Positions 10,208 to 25,200 are shown, counted from the stretch's first letter. The stretch is 64,000 bases of DNA from Pectinophora gossypiella (GCF_024362695.1 NC_065423.1:5511001-5575000); one strand, 5' to 3'. Program-made: numbers and translations. Notes: a model not told the origin generated them from the letters alone.

Positions 10208-13200
10208 GTATTTTATGAAGTAGTTTTTTAAAGTATTTTTATCTTGTCCATAATTAATATGTATCTTAATAGTTTATTTATTTTAGAACATAATGTATAA
10301 ATTATTCTATATCTTTGGGTTTTATAGTATACTAATCCGATTGAACCTATAAGTTACGGTCTATTTCTGGGTACTTAGCACGCATAAGCGATGTCAGACG
10401 TACCTATAGTACTAGGTCGTTACGAGAATGTTTCTCTGTACAGTTGTATAAATAAACTTATAAAAATATGATTGTTTCAACAGGTCAGCAGCGAGACTGA
10501 AACAAGGTCAGTTCGCCGCCGCGCTTCAGGACGCAACGCGTGCGCGGGAGTTGTGTCCAAACTGGCCCAAAGCTTACTACCGGCAAGGTAAACTTCTTTT
10601 ATAAACATAACATAAGCGCACGACTAAATCCCATCTAGGGTAGCCGGAGGTACATCCATCGCAAGATGAACTAAGTACTCACACCTCACCGAGCTTTCTG
10701 TTAGATCAACGTGATAGGTGGTGAGCCGTATCGCCACCTACGAATGGTGGAATACCAACCTCATCAACGCTGGTGTCAGGGTTATGATTGAGCCGCCAAA
10801 GGCCCCTGACATGACTCGTGTAACGACTGCATACTTACATTAGTAAGTAGTAACCGGGACTAATGGCTTAACGTGCCTTCCGAAGCAAGAATGATTATTT
10901 TTTACATATTTTCTGTTTCATTGTACAGGTAATATTTTGAGAATATAATATGAGAACGAAGGCATGAATCATCCTACTTTCGGACAACGGGGTGTTAAAA
11001 ATGCCATATCGATACAATTCATCTAAATAAATCAATATTACAATTTGACATTTGCGCAAATAAAAGTAAGTGCGTAATGCAAACAACGGTCAAATAGCAA
11101 TATTGCTGTTTTAGATGAATTTCTTTGATGTGTCCTTTTTAACCCCCCAGGTGATCAGCCTGAAATGTTTTTGTTTTGTGACATGCCCCCACCGGGATTC
11201 GAACCCGGGGCCTCCGGATCGTGAGCTCAACGCTCAACCACTGGATCACGGACGCCCACTTACATATTTGACATTTAGTGAGACTTACAGTTCAATTTGT
11301 CAAAAAAGTTAATGTGACATGGTACCAAAGTGTATGCATATTAATGCTCGAGACCGTACATACATAACAAACATATACAGCCTATATACGTCCCAATGCT
11401 GGGCACAGGCTACCATGATCGTACACTCAGAGTTATTTAATAGATACACCACAGTAACAATTCATCTGATGCCTTACCTAATAGCGTGTCGTGTCATTGC
11501 CCAAGCAGCGTGTCGCGTGAGCCAGTACCATGTCTGACTTTTTACACATTTCCATTATTGTTCGTATATCACTTTCACTTCACTGAACTGAGTCTCTTGA
11601 CTTCTTAAGACTGTTATTAATTATAATTGTTACGGCTAAATTGTTGCCTCTGTGGATTTTCGTAATGTTTTATCTGATAAGTAGGTAGTAGGTTATGGCG
11701 AGTGTTAAATATACCTAACTCAGTACAAATGTTTCCCTGTCGACTTTTCCCACTAAGGGTGTATTTTTTTCTTGTTGCACCATCCCGCATCCAAGTTGTT
11801 TGTCAATGTTTGTTTCCTGGTAATGGTCTCCTGGAAGAAATTGCTCTAGAGCAATAAGGGCGCTCAAATTAAAAAAGTACTGTATTCATGTGTTACGTCT
11901 GATTGTTGGAATTTAGTTCTGTGCAATAATGTATATTTTATTTGATGATTTATATTAAAAAGTTATTCATTATAACTAAACCCTCCCCCCCCCTTTCTCA
12001 GGCGTGGCCCTACAATGCCTGGGCCGCCATGGCGAAGCCCTCGCCGCGTTCAGCTCAGGGCTGGGCGTGGAGCCGTCGTCTCGTCAGCTGCTCGCCGCAC
12101 TCGTCGAAGCCTCACTCAAGTCCCCCCTACGCACCACCTTGGAGCCCACCTTCAGGCAGCTCGAAGCTATGAAACTGGACCAGTCGCCTTTTGTGCTGAT
12201 ATCGGTGAGTGAAATAAATAAAAATAGCTACTGTTACGGAGCAAAATTAAAGATGAGTAAACCTATATACAATTATTAATCTTCTTCTTCTACCGTGTGG
12301 GTTGTGAGGTGAAGTACTACCCTCATCAACCTGGTGTCAGGGTTACTATTGAGCCGCCAAAGGCCCCTGACATGGCTCATGTAACGACTACTTACTTACA
12401 TCAGTAAATAGTAACCGGGACCAACGGCTTAACGTGCCTTTCGAAGCACGGATCATCTGGTGATCAGCCAGTAATGTCCTAACCAAACTAGGGACCACAA
12501 AGTAATTTTTGTGATATGTCTCCATCGGGAATCGACCCGGGGCCTCCGGATCGTGAGCCCAGCACTCAACCACTGGACCACGAAGGTCGTATACAATTAT
12601 TAATAGAATAATGAAAACATCACAAAATAATACAAAGTTAGCCAACGGGGGTTGTTGCCAACTATTACATAGTACAAACTCAAACTACTGGAAAGAAGCA
12701 CAAATAGCCAGATATAAATTATAAATACCAACAGAAACTTATGCTGGTGAAATAAACCACAGATAATCAGAAGATAACTTGCAGGCAATTTTGATACAAA
12801 GTCCTAAGATAAAAAATGATAAATCGTATGGTGACAGTTGATCAGGTTAGTAATTCGCCTCAAAACCCACACGATAGAAGAAGAATCAGCTTATCGCCCA
12901 AATATTGGTTCATCATGTTAGAAAAGACACAATGCCTCGGACTGTCTTAACGACATGCTCGGAAAGATAAGCAGCTAAACGTGTTCCATGTTTTTCTTCA
13001 GTTCCCAATCAAGCATAGATAGATGGTTTATAGGTACCAACGGACCAACAGACCGTATATTTAATCCATTTAATAGAAAAACAAAAACAATTCTTTATGA
13101 CTTACTCCCGTACTTTAATTTCCATTTAACCCTTAAACGAAGCTGGAACAAACGAAGGCAACAACTCACGGCGCCCATTCAGGGCTGCATTCAACGTTTA

Positions 13201-16200
13201 TTTATCCACCATCGTTATTTTCCCCAAAAAGGCAGCATAAATAGCCAGTAAAGTAAACCTGTATAAAATATTGTGTGAACCCACTTACCGGTCCGAGCGA
13301 ATTTAAAATGATTTAGCTTTATTGAAAGTAAGTTATCACACTCGCGATATAGAACGCTGCATACAACACAAGCGATTCAAACAAATTATATTTTATACGA
13401 TAGTCCTAGATCTGATCATGTTATAATAAACACACATACTTGCATATTCGTATATCGACATGTCAGTATATTAATGAAGATTATTGAGAAACTAATAATT
13501 GGTACTAATAATAAACGACACAAATCAATTTAGTACAATAAATAAATATCGAACAGATACTCGATTATAGAAACCGATCGGCACACGATATCGACTCGAC
13601 GCGAGTCATGTTAGTGGGGTAGCACCTTTTCTTATTCTTATTAAACTTATTTATTCGCGTTTAAGCGTATTTATTCTGTCAATAGTCTCTGTCTGATTCG
13701 TATCCCTCTGGAAATACAACCAGCCATTAAACTGCGGAAACGGTCATGTCACTCACATACGTTTTACTCGATACCGAGATAAAAATAAGAATAAAAGGTT
13801 AATGTTGTAAGGAATTCGAAAAAGTTAAAATGTATTGGTATTTCTTACTGGATTTAAGTGACAAGACCCCGTGAAGACGCTTTAGATCAGGATACAATAA
13901 GGGACTTTCCAATCGACGTTCCCCAAACACACGATAGATGGCGTTGTTCACTTTCAACGTGATAATTACTTATTTTCTCATTGCTGGGGTAATAATTATT
14001 GTAATGGCAGAAGCATTATATAAAACTCATTGTTGCTTGATATTTGGATCACATTAGGTATAGAATGATGTTGCTACCTATATTGCTTCTCTTTATTTTG
14101 ATCAGAATAATAATGCGTGCATGTTGTAGTTGTACCTTAGTGTAGTGTAATAAGGGTCATCATTTATACCCAAAACCAAAGATAAAAGATGCATATGTCT
14201 GTTATCCATGAGAAGATAAAACGAAGAAAAAACTAAACAACGCCATCTATCGTATTTTTGGGGAACGCCGATTGGAAAGTCTTTCACTACACGCTGGGGT
14301 ATATAAGTGCTTATTAAAAAGAAAGAAAGAAAGAAACATTTATTACTTCCGGCCACCACAGACACAGACAGACAGGTACATTACATTTAACACAGGACAG
14401 AAACCACACAGAAATCAATAAATAATACTATATAGTATTATTAATACTTATCTAGTAATTTAGCTAAGTATGATATATTTGACTGTCTTTCAAACAGAGA
14501 TTTCAGTTAAAGACCCTACGATTCAATTTTACAACCCTAAGGGAGGAACTAAGACTCAGACTTAGTCACTTTATACGTAGAACTTTTTTGTATTCTACTG
14601 CCAATTGATATTCAATGCTATGTATACAAAAACTAAATTCCAATAAGGCTACAGGAGTAAGTTAAATAATGTTGCTGGCAGCCTTCGTACGTCGCGATGT
14701 CTTGATGTCTCTTCTAAGACGCAGATGGACAGGCGGCGGACAGCCATCGAAATGCAAGTCTAGTCTTGAATAACTAGCTCTTTCCCTTTTCTTTGCATTA
14801 TTTCCAGATGATGAAAGGATTTGCCTTTATCGTCTTTTTCTCTACTCGCTCTGAGTAGTCGCTTTCGGATAAGTCAAGCATAGAAACAAAATAGGAGCAA
14901 CTCGGTTAGTTTACTACAGAATACAAATCCCTTGCTCTCTCCATTTAATCAAGAGAGACCTGATGAAGCTTGCCAGAGTGTCAGCTAATGTGTTCAGTAT
15001 GAGACTGTTTGTTACATTTCCCATTTGATTACTGCTATCCATCTAATTTGTTTAGATTTTAAACCTTTTCATTTAAAGGTGCAAAGCGGAGCTTGTAACT
15101 TTAATCGGTCCCATCCATAACTCGGTAGCCAAACGGAGGCAGAGGTGATATCTACCCATCGTTTTGCGGCGAGACGGCCGATCCATTACTCTTTACGTTT
15201 CGTAACCTTTCCATTTTCTCGTATAACTAGCTGTAGACTGAAAAACAAGCACGACGCCGCGCCGTTGAGCCCGGCTTCAAACTGACATAAAGCGGCTATG
15301 CACAGCCAGTTTTGCATACATTCCACCATTCGGACGTCTGGCCATTTTTTGGCGCATTTACCCGACGAAACAATGGGGCTGCAGCATGGGGGAAACGCAA
15401 CTCGTAAGGAGCGCCGATTTGTATTTCGTTTAGAGATATCGAGTGAAAGTTAAGATTTTACTATAAGCTAGAAGGAATGTAATCATTATCCGAATATAAA
15501 TTTCATAAAATTGTGAGACAAGGATGTCCAATTCATAACAATTCGAAATTGACAGCAACATGTTGGTATATAATTATGTGCTTACTTTAAATTACCATCT
15601 AGCATCAAATAACGTCTTTGAAGAAATATACCCTCTGCATCACTATACCCAACACTCTGTAGAAAAACCCAATACTCTGTCCTCCAAAAGGGCTCGGTCC
15701 CTCGGCGTAGTGATCAAAGGTCCATAAATACTCGGTTGGCTTGGATTTACATACAATCTGCGCGACAGTGATCGGCGGTGTCGCGACCAGCCGGCTACCT
15801 CAACATGGCCGCCGGCTTAACACACATTCAAATGTTTTTATTTTATTTTTAGCTTTGGAACAAAATCAAGGTCGCAATATAGAGGGATAGATTTGAAAAT
15901 GCCTGGAGGCTATGGATGAAGGCTGGCTTTTTTGGGTTTGATATATACATAATACGTTTTTACGAAGTGAAGTGTGTAGGTATTCCCGATATTAATTGAC
16001 CTGTATGATTAAATTACTTTGTAGGTATGTTCTATTTGCGCTCTGCAGGTAAAAACATAGGTTTGCTAACACTTGCTTACATTGATTATATACTTTTATG
16101 GTGCATATAAGTAGTAAAAGCTTAATTTGACGCGCGGGTCAGTGCGTTAGGTACGCCTTTAAAATAAAAATAACGAAGACAAAACATGATTATCCACTTC

Positions 16201-19200
16201 CAAAACAATTAAATTGATCAGAAAAATAAAATATACGAAATTTTGATTGGATGACTCTTTTACGACAAAAAATAGCTCTATTAAACATAGCGTCAGGGCA
16301 TGGCCGAAAATCTTATATTATAAAAACTCAAATTGGAGGTCTTATCATGCATCCCAATTTGATATTCTAAGTTTCTTCGGTTATTAGCCGTAAATTGCGG
16401 GTTATACTAATTACTTAAAGCGGGTTAGCAAATCATTAACGTTTTTTCATCACTCTAATCCTTAAAGTCCGGTTCGCGTTTTTTCTTTGACTTTGGTCTA
16501 CCGTCCTCAGTTATGATATTGACATAAGATTCAAACACATATTGACTCGGGAGCCAAAATTCCATAGCTGTTTGGATGGCGGCAAGATTTCCTTTATTTT
16601 CTATTGAGAAGTCTTTAGAGACCATGTAAAAAAAAATATTAGTGACAGTCAAATACTTTCAATTCTCAATAATTTAGAACTGAATTAGTTATATACCACA
16701 TAAGTACTAGATCATCACAATGATCGTTTTGTTTCAACTATCAAAAATATCATCACAAAAATATTAGATTCAATCGGAAATCAGGAGGTTTAAAAAAGCC
16801 ACATTGAAGCGATTCATCTAAGAAAGCAATATTGCTATTTAGATGAATTGTTTCAATGTAGCCTTCTTTGGCCCGCCAGGGGGTTAAAAATGCCTCATTG
16901 AAACAAATTAATTGCTTCAAAGTGGCCTTCATAACTAACCGGTCAAGAGTAAACATTAGAAATATTTTTTCCCTAACATTCCTACCTGGGTGTTCTCACA
17001 ACAATCCAAATATTATTGCTTCATACAGAGATAACTTGGATCGTTAGCGGTATGTTTTACAGCATCCATACAACCCTAATGGGTTTTAAAAAATTCGCTG
17101 CGCTTTTTGCAATCGCACCTTGATATTCAAAATCACATTTTCGGTACATTAGTTTATTATTATTGCGAATAACAGAATAAATGAGATTAAAACTCAGATT
17201 TCAAACTACCGGTGTATAAAAAAGGCGGTTTACTACAGACATTTTATGTAGAGATTATGATTTTCGGTACCCGAGTTGCGGCCGATTTGGCAAGAATAAA
17301 AGTTTTGCCGTAATTCAATGTTCAGTGTCCATAAAATTGGATCATATCGATGTAATGGGTTCTCAAAAATATACTTTAGTGTTCATGCTCACCGCAAAGC
17401 ATGTCATATAAATAGGTATGAAATTGCCTTTGGGAACATCAAAGAAACTTTCTTCACATTTTGTGTACCCAACGCAACGTTTTATTTTAATCGTGTTCTA
17501 TTTTTAAATATCTAAACTCTTTGGAATGAAAACTTATTCGAAAATCACTTCGAGAATTTGTTTTTATTGATAGTCTTTTGTTACTTTTACGCGCTTCTGT
17601 GAACTTCAGTGATTTTGTTAAATAATAAAGCGAACAATATAATTACATATTTTTTTATTCAAGTGTCGGCGTGACCTTGGCGATGTCACTGCGTATTTGA
17701 AGCATAGCATAGAAAAGAAACTATATATCTAAAGTAAAACTATCCAACAATCTAAAAACGAAGCAGCAGCGGCGAGTTTTCTTCAAACTACTTTTGGAAA
17801 TTCTAACACGTTAGTTTAGGTATATTTTGAACATCGACAATTTCATTGATAAGTACGTGTTTTAATTTTTTTTTTATTTGCAGGTGGTAGGTCAGGAACT
17901 CCTGGCAGCTGGACAGTACCAGGCTGCAGTGACGGTGTTGGAAGCAGCACTGAGGATAGGATCCTGTTCTCTCAAATTACGGTAAAATTCATTATAAGTA
18001 TAAGCTCTCTTGCTCACTAGGTATTTCCGCTCTTTGGTATCTAACTAGCTAATAATCAGGTCTTGAATACCTGGAAATATACCTTTTCGCTTATTATAAG
18101 TGCTATGCCTATTTCCCACCGAGGTAAGCAGAGACTATGTAATTCCATTTGCTTCGATCCTGACACACTTCTCTTGCTTCCTCCACATTCATAAATCGTT
18201 CCATACACGCACGCCGGTTCAGAATAGATCATATTAAACCTTTTCTAAGGACATTTCCAATTTGGTCAATATACGTCCTTCTAGGTCTTCCTCTGCCAGA
18301 CTTTCGCTTTATATATCGCTTTCGTAACCCCCGGTAGGAAATAGGCGTGAGTTTATGTATGTATGTATAAGTGATGTGACAGAGTAGCTATTTCTCCATA
18401 CTATCTTCAGTTAGTAGGTAAAATAAATCCGCTCCGATAGTATACAGCATACAATAATATCGCGAGAAAGCAACCGAAGTTCTTGATATCTTGACACCAT
18501 ACTTTATAAAACTGCATCACACGCATCAAATCGCAAATATACGTCCCCGTAGCAACATAACCATAGGTCGCGCTTACTCGTGAATGTCAGGAGTCGAAAT
18601 CCGCCATATAATTAGCCGTCATGAAATTATCTGAGGTGTTCGGACTCTTAACAATATATTTCGCACTCTGCCCAGTCAGGGCTAAATGCGAGGAAGACAA
18701 ATGGCTGTGGCTTCATTACGGCCGACGTTATTATTTTTAATCGTCTGTCGTATAAGCGATAAACGGCCAGTCGGTCTGAAAGCTAAATGGGTTTCGCCAA
18801 CTTAGAAGTTTTCGAACGTTTTGACAGTTTCTGTTAGGATACGTATTATTATTTTTCTTTTTTTAAATATACTAACATAAGTACTACCGATTAGACCTAG
18901 GCCTTGCCTGGGTACGATTAAAATTCAAAAATATCTTTATTCAGTATGTAACATAGTTACACTTTGAATCGTCAATTTTTACATAACGAACGTCTTATCC
19001 GCCTAAAACTACTGCAGCTTCTCACAACCTGTATCGCCGGGAAAAAGAAGCTGCAAGAAAAACCTCGGCACAGGGCCCTAGACGTTCTTTAAAAAACTAA
19101 TTTACCCTATAGATTTTACCCTATAGACGTAATACTATTGTTTCTTCTATGCGTATACTTTTGGAGAAATGCAGACTATAAACATAAGAAGCACATGCAA

Positions 19201-22200
19201 ATCCATTCTCATTTAATACTCACAAAGTATACACGTGAGGTGAAATAATACCGAAGGTAATAATTGCCTTACAACCTTTATGCTAGACTATATTATTCAG
19301 TTCATTGTCTAGCAATGTTTGCCACGCTCGAAGACAATTGTAGTAGACACGTAGTAGATATAAGTCTGGCAGTATGTTCACAGCATTGTCTATACTGCGA
19401 TCTTCCCTAGTGTTGTAAAAGAGAACTGTACTTTAGGAACGTTCCTATGGGTAAATTGGCAATTTTATTTCTTGAATAATCATATGCACCTAATGCAAAA
19501 TTTGTTTGATACGAGTAGATGAATATTTTAAGAAGGGTAACTTTAGCAGCGGAGTCTGCACGGTTTCTCTACCACACGCGTGCCGCGACTATTATCACGG
19601 GCTTCTCCCAATAGATGAATCGATTAGAAGTATTTAGAATTTAAACACTTTTTAAGCAGAATGAAAGCCAAGCAAAGTTCAATTGAATTAATCGAAAGTT
19701 CACTTTTGCTAATACAGTATAGTATGTAGCACTTCCTATACCTATTCCGCTACTTACACGCTAGAAAACTGTGGAGACACCTAATATCCCGAAAAAAGAT
19801 AGGAAATATGCATTCTTACTTCTTTTTTTTTGTGACTTGCACTTTGATCACAAGCACAGATGACAGGTATGAAGATACCAAACGTACTATGGCCTAAAAG
19901 CCTTCAACAACATACAATATTATTTTTAATCACCAACACGTTACACGACGACAGTAGTGTAATTTATATTTAACGGGCCTTATCTTTGGCGGAATTCGAC
20001 ATTTTGATTTACACCGCCGCACTCGAGAATAAAGACAACATAAATTGTATGGCCGTACGCGTCTGTGTAATAAGTGCATGATGCATAACACTGGCCGGCA
20101 ATAATTTTAGTCTGTGGTCTGTAGAAATAATTGCGATGCTTTATTGTTTTCCGGTGAACAATTAGGTATTAGCTGGCTACTCTAGAACTTGAAATTCGAA
20201 TGGGACTCTAAATCAATACGGGAATAAAATTGTATGCAACTTTAATAGATATGAGTATGCCAAGAGAGTGGATTGATTACTTATGTTTATACGATTATTA
20301 GCATTACATTACATACTGCCTACAGTCAGGGGATTGACGAGCATTTGCCTGATTTGTAAGATCACAGATTCAATTTTGAGCATTACATTACACAAGAATT
20401 TGCCTCAAAATGGACATTACAAACGAATGCTCACCTGTGAATGAGCACACTAACATGCTCAAATCTGTAAGTGCAAAAAGGGAAAATATACAAAAGCCTC
20501 GAAAAGACGCTTTTAAAAAGCACTTCCCTTAAAGTAATATCAATTATGTCATTGACACTAAAACTAGAATTTTCACACTTGATTCCACACTTCTATTTTA
20601 TGATTCACGAAACCGATATACATAATCAGTAAGGCGAGTATTGACTTGTGCAATCAAACAGTCCAAATGAATATTAACACTGCACTAAATCATTGCACAA
20701 TAACGCACCAGTTATGTTAGTTATTTAACGGTTCTACTCCATTTTGCTATTGAATGATATCCCACTTTACGTTCGCCTGTCATTCTGTATTGTGGCTTGA
20801 TCATTATTAGGGTTGGCTAGGTTTAGAAAGTGATTCATAGGGAAGATATTTATAAATATGTTGAGACATTTGGCTAAATTTGTTAGTTTTCAGTAGTTTA
20901 GCGACACATCTACTATTGCTAATTAATACTATACTCCACACTGCGTCTTTACTCTACACTCTACCTATTAAAACTGCACCAAGAGAGAACTATTTTAAAA
21001 AGAGAAAAGGAGTGAAATTTAACTCATCTCTTCTAGACAACCATAAGAAAAATTGGAAAAAATATAGCAAATTGGACGGCAAAATCAAGATATTTGAAAC
21101 GCTTGATGTACTTGAGCGCTGTTATAGAGGTCTTCCGAGATTTCTCTTTAAAAGTATAAGGTCATTAACAGCAGTGAGTTGCGTCGTAAAAGTTCCACAA
21201 GTCACATACTCGACCATCAATATCTTGAGCCCTTAACTAAATTTAAGTGGAAAGAATTTGTTGGCCTTTTGATAACGTTCACGCGTTTTATGGGCTTGTA
21301 TATTTACGAATTAAAACTTATCTCGTGTGAACCCTTGAATGTTATAAAATCAAAATATACGTACGTAACTTTGCCCATTAGCTATTAATGCCCTGTAAAG
21401 GGCAATCTTTGGACACTTAATAAGACACGACGAATTTATTAAAAACATCATAGAAGGGAAGCTACAAGGAAAGAGAGGAAGGGGAAGACCAAGAAGAGCT
21501 TACATGGGACAGATTAAAGAGAAGGCGAACGTCGTGTCTTATAAGGAAGTGAAGGAATTGGTTTTTGATAGACCAGTATGGAGAATGCTACACAAACAAG
21601 AGTGTGGCTTTTAAATTAGTGATGATGAAAAGGCAATCTGTAAAAAAGTACAATGTAGTGTAAGGACATACAATCCAGCATAAATGTAACGTAACATAGT
21701 TTATCGTATTATTTAACTTTATAAAATGACAATTACAGGTCCTGCAAGTTGTCTTCTGACAACTTCCCTCTGACAACTTATTGCAACAGAGATTATAGCG
21801 TCTATGTATGCGCATTGAAATATCGGACATGAGTATTTTTCTTTCCATTATGTACGAAAAGTCCAAGTTTCTTGCAAAGTAAAAGATTAAGACCTCCTGG
21901 TTACATGTCGTTTTTGTAATAGGACAAAAACTCATATAAAAACATAAATTTTATAATTATGACAACTAATGGTCCATAATTTCACCACTGTTTACAAATA
22001 ATTCGCTGGGCTGAGTGAATGAACTTTTTCTCTTTGATTGTACATCGTTGGGGGTTCTCAGTTATTTTTCTTACCTCACAAAGTTAACCTTGCCTTTAAT
22101 CCTTTAAGACATTGATTAAACATTCCTTTGTCCGTCATTTTTAACCGATCAACAAGTACCCCGTCGGGAATCGAACCCGCACCAGGCGACGAATGCCACA

Positions 22201-25200
22201 CCTCGGCGAGATCTTTATCTCGCTGTGATTGATCGAATCCATGCTGGAAAGGGACTATTCTGGACGACAACACTTTTTATTCCACCGATATTTATACTTT
22301 CATAATAATATATAATATTAGAATGTAGTCTACACATTTTATTTATAATTTTAGTCATACAAAAATACGTAGCCACAAGGGTGAATTTTTGAAAACGTCT
22401 CTTTACGTAATATGTGAAGCACTTTTTGTAGGTTTTCTAAACTAACGGTCTAACAGAACGGTCGATGACGTGTGGATGCCTAGTTCATCTTGCGATGGAT
22501 GTACCTCTGCCTACCCCAGTTGGGATATAGACGTGAGATTATGTTGTTTCTAAACTGTTGGCTACAATCGACTAAAAAACTATCTCTATGCATAACAAGG
22601 TAGAAGACATTTAATAAACATTTGGGCTGGCAAAAATATCAATTACACACAATTTCTCATCATATTACAAAATGTTTATTGACAGCTCCATTGATCCTAA
22701 TAAACGATAGTCGAAGAGATATTTTACCAGCGTGTTTAGTTATCCGCTCGATAGTCGACGAATTAATGTAAATTCGGGTAGCTATTCCGAATTTAATTTG
22801 ACATACATAATGTATTCATTGCTAATGACCCCTCATCGAAATAGCGATGCATTTATTTTACTCGAAAATACATATTTATTAGTTTAGTAGTTTTTTATAC
22901 CAAACAAGTTTACTTATTTATAATGACTATTTTACTAAGCGGTACTTTCAATAACCTTTCCATTAAAACGAACTTAAACATGTCCCGAAAATGTCATTAA
23001 TTTCGCGGCGAATGAAAAATCGACGACACTTAACCCGAGTCGGGTTTAAGCTTATAAAATACACAATGTCTCGGAATACGCGCGGGCTCACTGTGGAGGT
23101 GTAAACGGACTTGTCAAATTACACGACGGCTTAGCCAGCCAGGCATGGTGATTCATTATCCCAACCACAAATTAAAATATTTATCTCGAATTATTTTAAT
23201 CGGTTTCACACAAACTATTTACAAAAAGAACCGGATTTCACCCAACTTGCACCCAAGTTTGTTTTCGGGCCTAATTATAATTTATTGGGCGATTTCTATT
23301 CATAACGACCGACGCTTCTTCGGTGAAATTGTCGTCGGAGATAAGAAATGTGTAGAGCGACGTCGACTCTTTGTAAAGTAGCTCGACTGACAAACTGTGT
23401 CCGTATTATGAGCACTCACATATATCTCAAAACTTCATTTCCTTTCTCAAACCACTTAGATGTGATCCCAAAATATTTAATTTCATGTTTTATTTATTTT
23501 TATCAAAAGCTACTTAAGAGTTTGCTGTGGTGATGTAGTACGGAACTGTTATGGTCGTAATATTTGATTATACAAACGACATCAACGAGCACACTCTGTT
23601 CTTTACAATAAACACGAATTTTATTACCAATGTTTAATTATGTAGTTAATTATTTTCACTTACATTAAAACTCATAAAGAGAAAGCTCACCCTGACTTGA
23701 CAATATCTGCGGGTTCGCAAGCCAGAATTGTTCGATTTTTTTTTCTCTAGTAACAAATTTCAAATACGCATTTTAAATTAAAAAGTTACATTAAGTATAT
23801 GACAAGTCTTTCAGTTGATCAAGACCTGCTATGATATGGACTATATTTTAAAATTTCTCTTTGACAGGGGCTCGGTATTCAGCGCGTTATCCTCCGCCCA
23901 CTGGGCGCTGAGCCAGCTGGACGCGGCCATCAACTACATGCAGCAAGACTTGGCCGTGGCGAAGTCCCTGGGCGACACGGCGGGCGAGTGCCGCGCCCAC
24001 GGCAACCTGGGCGCCGCCTACTTCAGCCAGGGTTCCTATAAGGACGCCCTCACTGCGCATAGATATCAACTCGTCCTAGCTATGAAGTGCAAGGTGAGTC
24101 ACTGTATGCTCTCTGACTTCATTCACCATTATCAACATTTCCAACCAATTAAAAGCCCGCTCTCATCCAGTGTAGAGCTGCTTCGTTAAAAAGGTCGTTC
24201 GATTCTCAACCTCAAAAAATTGTCAGGAGTAGGTAGTACTTTGACTCTTAAACATGAAATGTTTCACCGGTAAACGGCACTTTTCTTGAGTTCTCTTATC
24301 TCTCCCAAGAAGATACAATAAATTAAGGGCTCTAGATCACAAAATACAGCTAAATTCGAAGACAACTAGGTTGGTCAAACCCTCAGCAAGAAGAAATAGG
24401 TAATACATGCACCCATACCATCTTGACAAGACGGGAGACATTCCTTCCCAATTTAATACTTACACTCCCAGAAGTAGTCTTATTCGCACAATACACTTTA
24501 CTCGCATCTTTGTAAATGCACTTTACGAGAGCACTTACACCGAACTCAACATTGAAATCTGTACCTTTATTCACGGTTCTTATACAGGCAAATAAAGAGT
24601 ACATTGCATATAAATTCATAGTCAACAGTGTAGGTATGGGTTACAGTGTAAGTAATACAGCCGTGCTTGCTTCCCAGCCACGCTTTTAGCGACACTTAAG
24701 CATTAAAACAACTTGCCGATCGACTTTAATAAAATTAGCATTTGATGTCCCCACGATTGCCCCGATATAGTGGCTATTAAGATAACAATTATGGGAGTCA
24801 GACGTAACTCTAATGTACATTTCGCATTTTATGACCGCTTCTAGGTCCGCTACTAGTAGCACACCCCGGACACTTCATACAAAAACGTAGTTTTACATAG
24901 ACACTACACATTGACGATATCGTACACGCGCATGTGTGTGTCTGACAACTGACGCCGTACGATTGAAGACTAAAGTAAGACCGAGGAGGGTTAGGTTAGG
25001 TTAAAATCTAGCTCAGCCGCTGGTGGGGAGCGGAGAGTTGCCGTTCTATACGTAGTATTATTCCTTATTCTATGCTAGTTATCCACAACTTGCGCACTCC
25101 ACATTGGCGGGATTCCTAACAAGAGCTTTGAACACTTCGATGCTCTTGAATTTATAGCGAACAAGTAGGTATGCTTACAAATAGTGCAGTCGTAATGGTA

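Larger units (their letters stand above)
12205..17883. other. TTC28 intron 3 (5.7 kb)
   Basis: Besides the SINE at 12281-12589, this intron holds a SINE A tail fragment (12845-12888), the 46-bp-TIR element at 13903-14281, a LINE-like 3' end with an AAAG tail (14300-14420, minus) and foldback MITE copies (16784-16939). A moderately GC-rich, non-repetitive block at 15230-15430 stands out. I see no alternative exon. Confidence 0.7.
17982..23867. other. TTC28 intron 4 (5.9 kb)
   Basis: Contains an RTE-like end (18095-18372, minus), a LINE 3' end (18921-19095, minus), an open RT-like C-terminus (21399-21614), a tRNA-like SINE head (22150-22225, minus) and a SINE C fragment (22430-22560). Non-repetitive GC-richer blocks lie at 18580-18810, 19985-20130 and 22975-23150 and could be regulatory. 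No extra exon is supported. Confidence 0.65.

Noticed and set aside
11190..11257. Possible tRNA gene (B-box GGTTCGAATCCC on the minus strand)
   Set aside because: It is the head of SINE A: the same body and tail follow it in several copies and no complete cloverleaf forms.
20880..21236. 118-codon open frame in intron 4
   Set aside because: AT-rich, no family motif, no splice context; probably chance or a remnant upstream of the non-LTR fragment.
21588..21935. 115-codon minus frame with several cysteines (includes CCNKLSEGSCQKTTCRTCNC)
   Set aside because: No signal peptide, no splice support, and it begins inside the non-LTR 3' end; cysteine spacing alone is not enough.
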